Origin: Portulaca oleracea
Taxonomy: Eukaryota; Streptophyta; Magnoliopsida; Caryophyllales; Portulacaceae
Assembly: GCA_029582165.1 (NCBI GenBank)
Contig: CM055872.1
Span: forward strand, 52,105,195-52,169,194
DNA length: 64,000 bases
Direction: 5' to 3'
Positions 10,622-22,323 of this stretch are shown one piece after another; the stretch's first letter is position 1; every line of letters begins with the position of its first letter. The translations under genes and the position numbers were made by a program. The notes beneath the pieces were generated by a model that saw nothing but the letters and a program-made list of their open reading frames with translations, searched no databases and was not told the DNA's origin.

Positions 10622-12949
10622 TGTAACACCCCCAGGTTACTAATCACAAGATTAAGCTAATCAACTACTTAACCTAATCATTAGCAGCGGATAATTACCT
10701 AAGAGTACTACCGCCGCCTATGAACATGGACAATGCTATGCTAAGACTCCAAACACATCACACCAAAAAACTTTACTAACCCAAATCCAGGCATACATGT
10801 TAGGACACCACAATCGCCAAGTGAAGGGAACCTTAAGTTATACAACCCAATAAAGTGTGAAACTTAGACATACACAACCTTCATAATAATCATACACCAC
10901 CGTTCAACAAAATCAAAGCCACACTAAGCTCATCACAGCTCGAACCCATCGCTTAGATGACTTCCAAAAGGAGCTCCATAATCACCTGAATTCCTCTATG
11001 TCGCTTTTGGGTTCCTCCCTTCTAAGACTTTCCCTTTGCCCTTTCCTTGCGATCCTAAAGGTGACAAAACAAATTAAAAGTAAGTTTTACTCAATACGTA
11101 TACTACCGGAATAAGGAAATAAAATAGTAAGTAAAACTTAAGATTTACTACTTCCTGTGAGCGCGGCTCCACCAATCAAATAGTTAAGAGTAAGACATAA
11201 AGAAAGAGACATGGTTAAGACATACTTACCGGATGTCCAAATTTGTAACACACCAAGTCATAGAATCAACACTTTAAATTAGTTAAACTTAACCATCCTC
11301 AAAATAATTAAAAGGTAACTTCTGAATTAACGGTTGTAAGTGACCTCAAAGTCAGGAAAACATAACCAAGACCTTTGCAAAGAGTAAGAGAAATATTAGT
11401 GCACTTGAGTAAGTAACAGTATGGGTAGAACGCTTGACAAAGGAATGACACCTCGTAAAATAAATTCTAACATATGTGCCCCTACTTGCGATCATTGGCT
11501 TAGGCTCCGTATGCGTATAGCCGGACCGATCGGGATATCTGGATGGTGGATAAATATCCTATTGGCCATCTTTTCATGGTGTCCTATCAAGGCACCAAAA
11601 CTAGAATTTCCTAGGGTGCACTAAGGTACTTGTTTATTTTACTTGGGGTGCACAAGGCACGTGAACGTGGTGTGTACTAAGACACTAAATTCTTGGTGTG
11701 CTGCTAAGTACGATAAACCATGGGCGAGGCTTCATTAGCTTTAGAAAATTTTTAGAAATTTCGGAAGTTTCACTCATAAAAACTAACTTTTCTTAACAAC
11801 TTAGAAAGCAATAGATGAACCTTTCTTGACTGATGTTTGACTTTCATAAAAGCTTTTCAAGGAATAACCATTGACACTTCACAACTCAAATTTAAAAGTT
11901 GGTTCTTTATCATATATTGACATAATATAACAATAAAATAGCCCCTTGATAACAAACATCATTGTATTCTTTTATAATATACATAAGAAAATAATTAACC
12001 CAAGAAAGAGGTATCATTAAACATAAACCTTGTATAACATCTATAAAATAGGCAATGACTACCTTAATACTTGATCGAATTATAAACAAGAGTAGTTAAT
12101 TAAATACATGGATTGCATAAAGGAATAAGTAGTACACGTACCTGAGCACGAGAAAACACCACTGACACACAGGGACTTGAACAGCGGGAGAGCAACGACC
12201 ACTTAGAGGAACTTAGGAAAAGAAGGAATCTAGAATTAGATTTCTATTTTAGCTAGGAGAATGAAGAAATATCTTAAAGAAACAAATTCGGCTTGCCTTA
12301 TGAATTTAATTCCCTAACATTCTCTAAAAAGGGCATAACTATCACTATAGACATCGTATCGTCGCATAAGAGGACTTTTCGGAAAGCTTAAAACACGTCC
12401 TACAACTTTATATCTAGCCTTGAACTTTAAAAGTATGGTTAAAGAGGTCAATTCACACAAACTCCTAATCTGCCTAGAATTTGGAAAAGTTGACGAGCCT
12501 TTTTCGGAAGGTCATAACTTGGGTTATACTAATCGATTTTGGGCCTATAAACTATCTATGGAAAACTCGTGGATCGTAATTCAACTTTCCTTTTCGTCAC
12601 CAAGTGATTTAAGTTTGGAAAGAGGTTGGATTTTAGCCTAGAATAAGGGCAGACACAAAAAAATTTACTTCTGAAAAAAAAGAATTCAGAATCTTTGTCC
12701 TTCAATCAAAAGCTTATAACTTGCTCATCCGATATCCTATGGACGCATACCATACCATTCCAGAAAGCTTAGAGTCTCCTCTAAAAATTTTATGTTCTGA
12801 CTTTAAGCCATAGCAGACTCTAACTAGCCCAAAAACACCCAACTTCAAACTGACGTCATACAATTCCAGATTTGCGCGGTTTTACGATTTTGGCCATAAA
12901 TACTACTATACTTATCGAAACACCGATCCGCAAAAATCGGGTGTTAGCT
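10622..12949 (-). mobile_element. Probable solo LTR of a gypsy chromovirus-type element
   Basis: The plus strand begins TGTAACACCCCCAGG and the other end reads CGGGTGTTA, the inverted terminal form typical of LTRs in this group. No pol motif lies inside; the largest frames are short and without family features. The right boundary is approximate because the end bases look mutated and I could not match a 5-bp duplication. Confidence 0.55.
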
Positions 12950-12964
12950 AAGACTTTGGCCATA

Positions 12965-14302
12965 AATAGTGAATTCTATGTTGTTAAACTCCGATTTAAG
13001 TAATGGATTTTGGGGTGAAGCCATGTTAACGAGTTGTTATATTTTGAATAGAGTTCCATTCAATGGGAATTCTAGTACCCCATATGAGTTATGGAACAAA
13101 AGAAAGCCAAGTCTTAAGTATTTTAAGATTTGGGGTTGTAGGGATATTTAAGAGTCCTGGAACCTAAGAAAAGAAAGTTAGGTGAAAGAAGAATTGAGTG
13201 CATCTTTATAGGCTATGCTCCAGATAGCAAAGCTTATAGGTCTTTAGTGGTTGAGCCAAATGAGTACATTTCGGTGAATACCGTAATGGAATCAATAGAT
13301 GCAATTTTTAATGAGACTAGGTTCTCTTCAATTTCTAGACCTAAAGAAATAACTCAAGATATTGTTCCTCTAATTGAGCCTCAAGATGAAAATCATGAGG
13401 GTATATCCATATAAGATGATCTTTCAACTCATGAGGTTATTCATGATGAAGAAGATGAAAGTATTGAGTTAAGAAGGAGTAAAAGATCAAGGAACCAAAA
13501 GACTTTGGTTCAGTCTTCTATGTTTATTTAGTAGAAGGTTCAAGGGAATCAATTGAAAGTGAGACCCTATATATGTACAACATAGATAAGGATCCTAAAC
13601 CTTTTAAAGAAGCTATGCAATCTCATGATGCTTCTTTGTGGAAAGAAGCGGTACAAGATGAGATTGATTCAATAATGGAAAATAATGTTTGGATATTGGT
13701 TGACCTTCCTCCGGGAAGTAAACCAATTACCTCTAAGTGGATCTTTAAAAGGAAAAGGAAAGTAGATGGTACCATTGAGAGGTATAAAGCTCGATTGGTT
13801 GAAAGGGGCTTTACTCAAAAGTATGGTATTGACTACTTTAATACATACGCACCGGTGGCTAGGATAGCTTCAATACGTGTATTGTTTGCTTTAGTTACTA
13901 TCCATAAGCTAGTTATCCATCAAATGGATGTCAAAACGGCATTCTTAAATGGAGAACTAGAAGAGGAGGTGTATATGGAACAACCCGTAGGGTTTGTTGT
14001 TGAAGGTCAAGAAAAGAAAGTTTCTAAACTTATAAGGTCCTTATATGGACTTAAGCAAGCACCTAAGCAATGGCATCAAAAGTTTGATGAAGTAGTGCTT
14101 TCAAGTGGTTATAAGATCAATGAATCGGATAAGTGCATATACTCTAAGTTTGAGAATGGAAAATGGGTGATTATATGTCTATACGTTGATGACATGTTAA
14201 TCTTTGGGACCGACTTGGAACAAGTTAATAAGACCAAAGAATTTCTATCCTCAAAGTTCTCTATGAAGGACATGGGTGAAGCGGATGTAATTCTTGGTAA
14301 AA
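12965..14302 (+). pseudogene. Ty1/copia pol fragment (integrase end and reverse transcriptase)
   Basis: 12969-13151 encodes the end of a copia integrase core (GFWGEA...TSCYILNRVP...TPYELW). After a stretch broken by stops, 13573-14302 gives the N-terminal and palm parts of a copia RT: WKEAVQDEIDSI, then SKWIFK, YKARLV, TYAPVAR, QMDVKTAFLNG, SLYGLKQAPKQW and the catalytic YVDDM near 14185. The RT frame ends after 'DVILG', where unrelated sequence starts. The 5' part, RNase H and both LTRs are missing. Confidence 0.85.
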
Positions 14303-14484
14303 GCCTCCGAAGCCCATTTTCCATTACTTGACCGACCTTAGTTTTATTTGTTGCTTCGTGACCGCCTCTTTCAACTCATTGCCTTACCTTAGAAATCTCG
14401 ACCCGACTATTGACCTAGTTTCTATGACCAAGGCCGCCAGCTCCCTGCGAAAGAACGATAAAAACTGAGGTTTCACAAACCACG
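14303..14484. other. Unassigned junction sequence
   Basis: Lies between the copia and gypsy fragments. I see no motif or terminal repeat in it. Confidence 0.3.
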
Positions 14485-17400
14485 TTACAGCATGCCTGAC
14501 GAGATTGATATCATTGAGGATAAATTGGCTAGTGCATCTGCGAACTCCTTATGGTCTCTAGAAAGGTATTGAAAACTAATCTTCTCAAATTGATCAGCAA
14601 GTCCCAAGAGTTTCTGCTGGTATGCCATATGGCACTCATTTCGAACCTTCCAAGTGTTCTTAGCTTGATTGATGATGAGGCTAGAATCTCCGAATACCTT
14701 TATATAGCGTATACCTAAGGTCAAAGCAGCTTGTAAACCCTTGATGCATGCCTCATATTCTGCAGCATTGTTAGTAGCATCGAAATCCAGCTTTACAGAT
14801 ATAGGGACGTGTGCCCCTTCTGGAGAGATTAATAGAACGCCTACCCCACAACCCATCTGATTGGAGGCCCCGTCAAAATACATTTCCCATGTAATCTCAT
14901 CAGTGAAAAAGATTTCTTCGTCTGGGAATTCCAAGTGAGTTCTTGGAGGTTCCTGTGATGGTGAAGCAGCCAAGAAATCTGAAACAACTCGCCCTTTGAT
15001 GGACTTCTAGGGTAAGTATTGAAGATTGAATACGAAAAGCATGACCACCCATCGAGCGATGCGGTTGTTGATAGTAGGTTGTTCCATAGTGAATTCGATG
15101 GGATTATTCTCAGATATGACATATACAGTATGTGAAAGCATGAATGTCTCAGCTTCTTGGTGGCCCATACCAATGCAAGAGCCATCTTCTCTATATCAAC
15201 ATATCGACTATCGTAGTCTAGAAATTTCTTGCTCAGGTAATAGATGGCGCTCTCCTTCCCTTTTACCTTTTGAGCCAGCACAGCCCCCATTACAGAGTTG
15301 GTCACTGTAAGATAAAGGAGTAGAGGCTAATCTGGTACTTGAGGCATAAGGACCAGTGGATACTGCAAATACTCCTTGATTTTATCAAAAGCTGCTTGAC
15401 ACTGGTCATCCCATTCTACTTTACTACCCTTCTTCAGTTTTTTGAATAAAGGTTCACAAGTCATGGTAAGCTTTGAGATGAACCTACTGATGTACTGAAC
15501 TCGCAATAGAAAACCCCTTATCTCCTTTTTTGTCCTGGGCGGTTGCAAATCTTGGATGGCCTTTATCTTTGAAGGATCCACTTTTGTGCCTCGTTGGCTA
15601 ACCACATAACCTAGCAGCTTCCCAGAGGTGACACCAAAGGTGCACTCTGCTGGATTAAGCCGCATCTTATACTTACGAAGTCGCGGGAAGAACTTGCGGA
15701 GATTAGGAATATGCTCCTCCCTTGTCTTGGACTTGACAATCATGTCATCCACATAAACCTCTACTTCCGTATGCATCATGCATGAAGTAGAGTGTTGGCA
15801 GTCTTTTGATATGTAGCACCACAATTTTTGAGAACGAAAGGCATGACCACATAACAATATGTTCCCCATGGCGTGGTAAATGAGGTTTTTTCCATATCTT
15901 CCTCTCCCATCTTGATTTGATTGTCACCAGCATATCCGTCCATGAAGGACAAGAGTTCGTTTCCGCAAGTGTTATCCACCAACACATCAATTTGAGGTAA
16001 TGGGAAACTGTCCGTGGGACTGGCTTTATTGAGGTCTCGAAAGTCCACACACATACGTACTTTCCTGTCTTTCTTGGGCACCAGGATGATGTTAGCAATC
16101 CATTCGAGGTATTGAACTGCTTTGATAAATTGAGCATGAAGCTGCTTGATCACTTCCTCCTCGATCTTCTTAGCCCATTTAGGTTTGATCCTCCTAACCT
16201 TTTGTCGAACCGGCTTTGCATTAGGGAGTAAAGGTATGGTATGTTCTGCAATTTCCCTGTCAATCCCCGACAAGTCCTTATAGGACCATGTGAATACATC
16301 AACAAATTCCTTGAGAAGCTCTGTGAATGCTATTTGTTCCTCCTTTGTCAATGAACTTCCCAACTTAAACTCCCGAGGTTGTTCTTCTGTACCAACATTT
16401 ATAGTGATGGTCTCTTCCAACATCGCCATTTTGTGCTCATGTTCATTAGAAAATTCTTTTAAGGATTCATTAATTTCAAGATTATTGTTGGCGCATTAGT
16501 TCAGGGAAGAGGGGAAAGAAGAATCAGAGTAAGCATAAATGTTCATTTTATTGAATGCAGAAAGGAATACATCGCCATCAGACTCAAGACCAGACTCGTC
16601 AGACTCTAGACCCTTAGGACCTGACTCTATGCCCTTAGGAACAGACTCTCCTACAGATAAAACAAAGTTATTCTCTTCAGCATCAACCCATGAGACCGCG
16701 TTAGCTCCTCCATCTTCAGCGATCATAAGGCTTGGGTCAAAGCCTGGGTTGGACAGCGCAACAATAACAGCGTTAGCTTCAGATTTCTCCTAGACGGCTT
16801 CTTGCCTAAACACCATGCCAAAAATGTTGCTCCCAGCAAGGTGAGTCCACTATAATGGTGGCTGCTTGTCCCGGGCGGGAACAAAGACATTAGCCATGTT
16901 AGTGGAGCAGTCATTGAAGATATCTAACCTAGCGACTTGAACTCCTTTGCTCTTAAGGTAAAATGGTTCAGGGAATCCATAGTAAGGGAAGTCATCGCCT
17001 ACCCTAACAAACTGTCCATTCAAAGTAAGTGGATAAGGCTTTGTTTGGAACAAGGTTGGAGGATTGTCAATCCTCTTCTGTTCAGCTATGGCCATTTTTG
17101 CTAGTCTGACATCCTTCTCAGTTGGCTTGTATCCTAAGCCAAATCTTCACTTTTGCTTGAATGTCTTGATCACAGGGGGATCTCATTCTTCGAGTTCTTT
17201 CCTAATGGCATTCTAGAAAAGTAACCTTGTTTCTTGAGAATAGCATGCACTTTGGGGTTTGAGTAGGGATCAAAATCAAAAGGAGCTTCATCCTTGCTCA
17301 AAATTGCCACAATCAGCTCTTCATCCATTGAACTATGCTCCACCTCTAAAGTTGACTGCTTGGGAGTAAAGACAACATTGATAGGTTCGTATGCTCAGGC

Positions 17401-17880
17401 ATGGGGTTATCTTGGTTATAAAGTTATAAAGTTGGCTCGTCTGTTTCAATCCATTCTTTCTCGGAGTGCTCATACTCGTCATCGTCGTCACTATCCCAAA
17501 TGTCGTAAATGGATAGTCCTTCATGAAATCCAAGTATTGTTGGGTTAGGCTTACCCACTTTAACAATCAAAGAGGAAGGATCAAAGCTTGAATCTTCATA
17601 GAAGATAGCGTTTGTATGCTCAGGCATTGGGTTATATTGGTTGTTAGGCTTCTTGGCAGTTTTTGGCATTGGGAGTGTCCCTGCCCTTATCATATCTTTT
17701 ATTTTGTTATTGAGAGACCAACATTTCTCGGTATCATGTCCTCGACAATGATGGTAGTTGCAGAATTGGTTGGCATCCCAATTCCTACCCTTGATTTCTG
17801 GCTCGCCCTTTGGTAAAGGCAGAACCAAGATACTCTTTTTGACCAGTTGATCAAGAGCTTGAGAAGAAGGAACATCCAGA
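14485..17880 (-). pseudogene. Tat-lineage Ty3/gypsy gag-pol, decayed
   Basis: On the minus strand the order is a gag zinc knuckle (17720-17765, C-x4-C-x2-H-x4-C), an acidic linker, a G-patch-like GLGYKPTEKD stretch (about 17110-17140), RT (16429 to about 15330; WANIILVPKK, CVDFRDLNKA, catalytic YVDDM at 15741-15755), RT-linked RNase H (15305 to about 15090; SAIYYLSKKF), then a second, archaeal-type RNase H (14973-14485; YFDGASNQMGCGVGVLL, NNAAEYEA, FGDSS). The double RNase H is diagnostic of the Tat lineage. Frameshifts lie near 15780-15870 and 15080, with in-frame stops elsewhere. I found no protease active-site motif between gag and RT. Integrase is absent; the fragment ends at 14485. Confidence 0.85.
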
Positions 17881-19640
17881 AAAATCCTGGCGGATTTGTC
17901 AGGCCAGCCTAGGAAGACTACGCAGATTTTGCAGGCCAGTCCGGTGAACTCATCGCGGATTTCTGCATTTTTGGGCTCACACAAATTCTCGCGGATTTCT
18001 GCATTTTTTTGGCCCGGACAAATTTTTGCAGATTTCCACATTTTTTGGCCCAGACAAATACTCGCGGATTTCTGCATTTTGGGCTCAGACAAATTCTCGA
18101 GGATTTCATATTATGTAGTCAAATAGTAAAAATCTTCGCGGATCCAAATTTTGGGTCAAGCATAAAAGCTTTGCGGGTCAATTTTTTTGGCCCATAATGC
18201 AAATCCTCGCGGATTTCGAGGTGACCCAGTGCATGGAATTCTCGCGGATTTCATCAAACTAACGGTCAATTGCAAACTACAAGTCAAAACCGTTCACTCC
18301 CACAATGAGCTCCTCGCGGATGTAGTGGATGGCCAGACAGTTTTCTTCAGTCAGAAACTGTCTGGCAATTTTCTTCAGTCAAAACTTCCCATTCCCACAA
18401 CAGGGTTTTCGCGGATCCGTGGTAGGGATTGAAAATCGTGCGGTTTTCTTCAGCCAGATAACTGCAAGGAGAACTGTCAGTCAAAACTAACTATACCCAC
18501 TAGGGAGATCCTCGCGGATCCCATGGAGTGAGGGGCTTATAAGAAGGGTTTTCAGCGAACAGTTTCCGGGTCTTTTCAGTTCAGTATAGGTGCATCCAAA
18601 AACATTCACAAGAACTAAGAAAAATACTCTATCTGTGTGGGGGATCCTCACGGATCCGGAGTGGGATTCACAAAAAATACCTTGCCAGTACTTGGATCCT
18701 CGCGGATTTCGTAAGCAGGGATCCTCGCGGATCCTACTTGGGTTCTCGGGATCCAAAACTTGCGGTTCCTCGCGGATTTGCAACTTTCGGGTTCGATAAA
18801 CACTGAAATCCTCACGGATTTGTTGGTTTCCAGGGTCTCGGATCCTCGCGAATTTTGGAAGAGCGCCACTGCCCGGATTTGCTAATCAAGCAAATCCTCG
18901 TGAATCCGCTAGGATTGGGTAAACTTTTTCTTCCATTTTGTTGGGTTTTCAGTGATTTGTAATCATGTAGCACCTTTGCCCCGCTCGATGTATTTTTTTT
19001 CTTTTTCCTTTAGATATTTGTTTAACTTGCGAACTTTCTTTTGTGCTTTAATTTTAAAATTTGAGTGACAACTTTGTTTTCTTGTTTGTTTTGCAAAAAA
19101 ACCCGATGTAGTAAAGGCCGTCTTTGACGGGCGGTGTAGGAGCAACCCTCCTACACTTGTACCTTTACCCCCCCCCGAACCTGTTTTTTGGTTCGAAGAT
19201 CGAGGAGTTCTTACTTGGTTTTGTCAATTTTCATAAAATTGACTCGCGACTCCGTTTTTTCATACATTATTTCACGCATGTTAGCATATTTGATCTTATT
19301 TGATTTTATTTCTCAACCTTCTTCTTTTTGGGTGAGTAATTGATTTGCGCAGCCGGCTCGGGTGGCTTCACTGCTCAGGAATCCTCGCGGATTTCTACAG
19401 TGAGTTCACTTGAGACACTCCATGAGTCACCCAGTGGACAGTCATGAAATCCTCGCGGATTTTATGGTTGTGGCCTTGATATAGGCCCTGTTCAGGCCAA
19501 CCATGGACAGACCACTGCCTAGAACTGGCGCCCAAGTAATCTTGGACCGGAAATCCTCGCAGAATTCTGTTTTGGGTGCTCAGGCTGGCTTTGGACCCGG
19601 TCAATATGTTATGTCATCCAAAGAGAAGAAGCATTAGGGA
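17878..19640 (+). mobile_element. LTR-like element rich in a CTCGCGGATTT motif
   Basis: It interrupts the Tat gag at its N-terminal side. More than 20 copies of a motif close to AATCCTCGCGGATT occur between 17884 and 19565. From about 17950 to 18110 they sit in roughly 35-bp tandem units. A possible TATA box (CTTATAAGAAG) lies near 18536. Positions 19170-19255 (gaacctgttttttggttcg, later 'gactcgcgactccg') resemble the R/U5 part of the Tat LTRs at 32.05-32.19 and 39.77-39.91 kb. I could not fix the ends or find a target duplication. Confidence 0.5.
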
Positions 19641-19789
19641 TTTAAATGTAGTAAAATTAAATATTTTTAACAACATGAAGTAATGAAATCGGCAAAAATA
19701 ATAATTTGTGCATAAAATAATTAAAAGTGCACCCTAGGAAAAAATAAGCAACCCTACGTCGTCTCGACACTCCGTGGGGGATCGTGCCC
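19641..19789. other. Unassigned sequence at the chromovirus gag break
   Basis: AT-rich, then GC-rich (19755-19800, including 'gtcgtctcgacactccgtg'). It replaces the expected continuation of gag after LLKHAS. Confidence 0.3.
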
Positions 19790-20214
19790 TCCGGGCCGCG
19801 GGCCTTATAGCTAGCATGCTTTAACAGTTTAAGAGCAATATACTTGACTTTCTTATCATCAGCAATATCTTTCAAATCAAAGACTCGTTCGACAGTTTGA
19901 ATCCAATCAAGAAAGATTTCAGGATCAAGATTACCGTCGAATTCAGGGATGTCAACTTTGAAGTCGAGTCTTTCTTCTCTCGGGGGACGTCTAGACTGAC
20001 GTGACCTCCTGGTTGAGCTAGCACAGTGCTTAGTTTTTCTAGGACTGTTGGGGACGTCCTCTTCTTCAGGATCTCGTGGCATCCTGAATTGCAGATTCAT
20101 GTACCGCTTCAGCTGATCGGTGAGATAAGTCACTCTTGCTTCCAATTCAGCCTTTTCTTGCTTTAATTGCTCAGTAGGATCACCACCTTCGCTACTTTTA
20201 CTTCCAGATGCCAT
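19790..20214 (-). pseudogene. Gypsy chromovirus-type gag, N-terminal part
   Basis: The minus-strand ATG at 20212-20214 opens a frame with a coiled-coil-like leucine and charge pattern (residues 15-40), an Arg-rich basic stretch (65-80), then the capsid start FKVDIPEFDGNLDPEIFLDW and VERVFDLKDIADDKKVKYIA. This is the usual retrotrans_gag opening of chromoviruses. The frame leaves the family pattern after KLLKHAS (about residue 133). A primer site and an LTR lie just upstream on the same strand, as expected for the 5' end of the element. Confidence 0.8.
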
Positions 20215-20376
20215 AGGATGGAGTTTGGATTGCTCGGTTGAACTGTGGATTTGAAGGTTATGTGTTTGGGTTTGCAGGGTAAGTGTTTGGGATTGCAGGT
20301 TTGGTGTTTGGATTTGAAGGTTATGTGTTTAGGTTAACTCTTTGGAGTTCAGGGTGTCACTCAACAATAACCTAGA

Positions 20377-20388
20377 GCTCTGATACCA
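20377..20388 (-). other. Primer-binding site of the chromovirus-type element
   Basis: The minus strand reads TGGTATCAGAGC, the initiator-Met tRNA site, four bases inside the LTR end. Confidence 0.85.
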
Positions 20389-21096
20389 CTTTTGATGTAT
20401 TACGGGATCAAAAGAGAGATTCTTGATCCAGTAATAATCATTACACGTGCAACCAAACTAGATGACAGGGAAGCTTCACGTGAATATGGAGGAATGGAGG
20501 AGAAATCCCGTGAAATACAGGATCTATGGAAGGTTCTTTTGTCGTGAGGACTTTTGCAGATTCAAGAAACAAGAAAGATTTATTCTTGAATAGGGAAAAG
20601 AGGGAGGATGACGTGAATATGGAGGGAGGAAGAGAGTATGGTGGCGTGAGGCCTTTTGTTAGAGAGAAGAGAGAAGAGAGTTATTTGGAGGAGAGAGAGG
20701 GAGTTTGTTGGGAGTTTGTTATGGAAAGAGAGAGGGAGTGGACGAATTGAGAGAGAGGGAGATTAGGTTTTATCTTAACTATATTGATAGAAAGATAAAT
20801 AAAGTAATTATCTTAACTATATTGATAGAAAGATAATAACAAGATAGTTTAAGGGATCTATCTTGATACAGAACATCACAAGAAAGAAACCCTAGGGCTA
20901 ATTTAACCTTCAACCTAGTTACAGAAACACCTTCTAGGTTTACGATTAAGCTCCTCCTAACCACTTGGTTGCCAAACCAAAATACAATAGAAGAGATTGA
21001 ATGAGGTTCTTCACGAAACACTCAAGGGGTAACCTAAAAGCTTGATTTTATTCATGGTTGATAACTTGATTGCATTTGAAAGGCTACAAGCCTAGC

Positions 21097-21104
21097 TATT
21101 TATA
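21097..21104 (-). promoter_or_regulatory. TATA box of the chromovirus-type LTR
   Basis: The minus strand reads TTAGTATAAATAGCT around this site. The same string occurs at the TATA of the unrelated U3 at about 35.86 kb. Confidence 0.7.
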
Positions 21105-21138
21105 CTAATAGAGTCCTATAGGGACTAGAACTCTCTAC

Positions 21139-21196
21139 TTGGCGTGCAAGCCAACCTAATATGACTAGGAGTACTCTAACTTGGCGTGCAAGCCAA
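21139..21196. promoter_or_regulatory. Two copies of the palindrome TTGGCGTGCAAGCCAA
   Basis: The identical 16-mers at 21139-21154 and 21181-21196 start 42 bp apart. Each has TTGGC/GCCAA arms. They lie 35-92 bp upstream of the minus-strand TATA box. Confidence 0.75.
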
Positions 21197-21411
21197 GTTG
21201 TCCTAGTACTAGACGCCTAAACAACTTTCTCCTCCTTGGATTAGGACTCCTTATCCTAAGGGGAGTTAGTTTGTAACAACCTTATCCTAATAGGACTTGG
21301 TTTTCCTAATCCAATATGGATTAGTTACAAAATAAGTCAACCTTATCTAGGATAACAAAAAATCTTGGCGCCTAATCTAACTATTTCACACGCCTAAAAC
21401 ACACAACACTC

Positions 21412-21449
21412 TTCTAGAATATTCTAGAACACTTTAGAACATTCTAGAC
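21412..21449. promoter_or_regulatory. Heat-shock-element-like array in the LTR U3
   Basis: TTCTAGAATATTCTAGAA (21412-21429) is a perfect run of four alternating pentamers (TTC, GAA, TTC, GAA). The same 5-bp register continues with GAA at 21437, TTC at 21442 and a near-match GAC at 21447; only the unit at 21432 fails. It lies about 310 bp upstream of the TATA box. Confidence 0.65.
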
Positions 21450-21900
21450 TAATCTGGACTCCTACTAGACTTGATGCTCAAGTTTATAATTTACTTGGCA
21501 TCTTACATGACTCAAAACCTATAATGATAATTAAATCACACTAAAAATATTTAATAGCTAATAGAAATAAAGTTACATCCAAAAGACAAAAACTGTGAAA
21601 TTCTAAAATGATCAAACTATTGAAATTCACTTTGGATCTTGAAATGGGCCTTTGGACGTGAACCTTGTAACCTTCTTGGGCTTGACGTGGACTTGTGCTC
21701 CCTAGGATGTTTGGACATCCTCTTGCCATATGAGGAACACCATGTGAATGGGCCTTCGAGCCTCTACTGTGAATAGAATCTTCCTTATTGGGCCGAGGCT
21801 AGTTGGACTTCATTCTTGAAGGACCCTATTTTGATACTTGTGTTTCACTTGGGCCTTCTTGAATGGGCTTAGGGGGATAGGCGTGGGCTGATTTCCATCA

Positions 21901-22323
21901 AAAACTATTTGTTTTTAAAAAAAAATTTACATTTGAGCTCCGTCTCGTGTTTTCATGTTTTCAAATGTTTTGTTTTTAGGTAGCAGCGAGACATTTTGGG
22001 CAGATTCGTGGTAAGGATAACTCAGATACTGAATCAGGCCAGCACATAGTTTATTAGTTTATAAGTTTCAACATTAGTAGTTGGCTCACGCCTTTAATTT
22101 GACCGCACGTTTCAATATTTTCATAGTAGTCCAACGATTTATCCTTTTTCTCTAATTTTTCTTATGAAATATATTTTATTATAGTTATTTCCATTGCCAA
22201 AGCCTTGCTTTCCTCTCTTGGGAGAGCGGCGTGACGCTCTCGACTTTTATACGCTTCCACTAAATCAAGATTAAAATGGATTAAAATATTGCTAAGTAAC
22301 ACTCTAAAAGTCGGGGCGTTACA
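21901..22323. mobile_element. LTR 3'-end or reversed 5'-end fragment
   Basis: It ends in TCGGGGCGTTACA, the terminal form of LTRs that begin TGTAACGCCCCG, so a truncated LTR of the same general group as that at 25533 abuts the Tat pol fragment. No frame is supported. Confidence 0.45.

Larger units (their letters stand above)
20393..21900 (-). repeat. 5' LTR of the chromovirus-type element (about 1.5 kb)
   Basis: On the minus strand it starts TGATGGAAATC (21900) and ends AATACATCA (20393), next to the primer site. The core promoter TATAAATA lies at 21097-21104 (minus). Upstream of it in U3 are two palindromes (21139-21154, 21181-21196) and a heat-shock-element-like array (21412-21449). Downstream, positions 20540-20770 are GA-rich. 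The second LTR is not in the window. Confidence 0.75.

Noticed and set aside
17884..18110. A CRISPR-like array (short repeats with spacers)
   Set aside because: The repeats are degenerate and irregularly spaced, in a plant LTR context with no cas genes.
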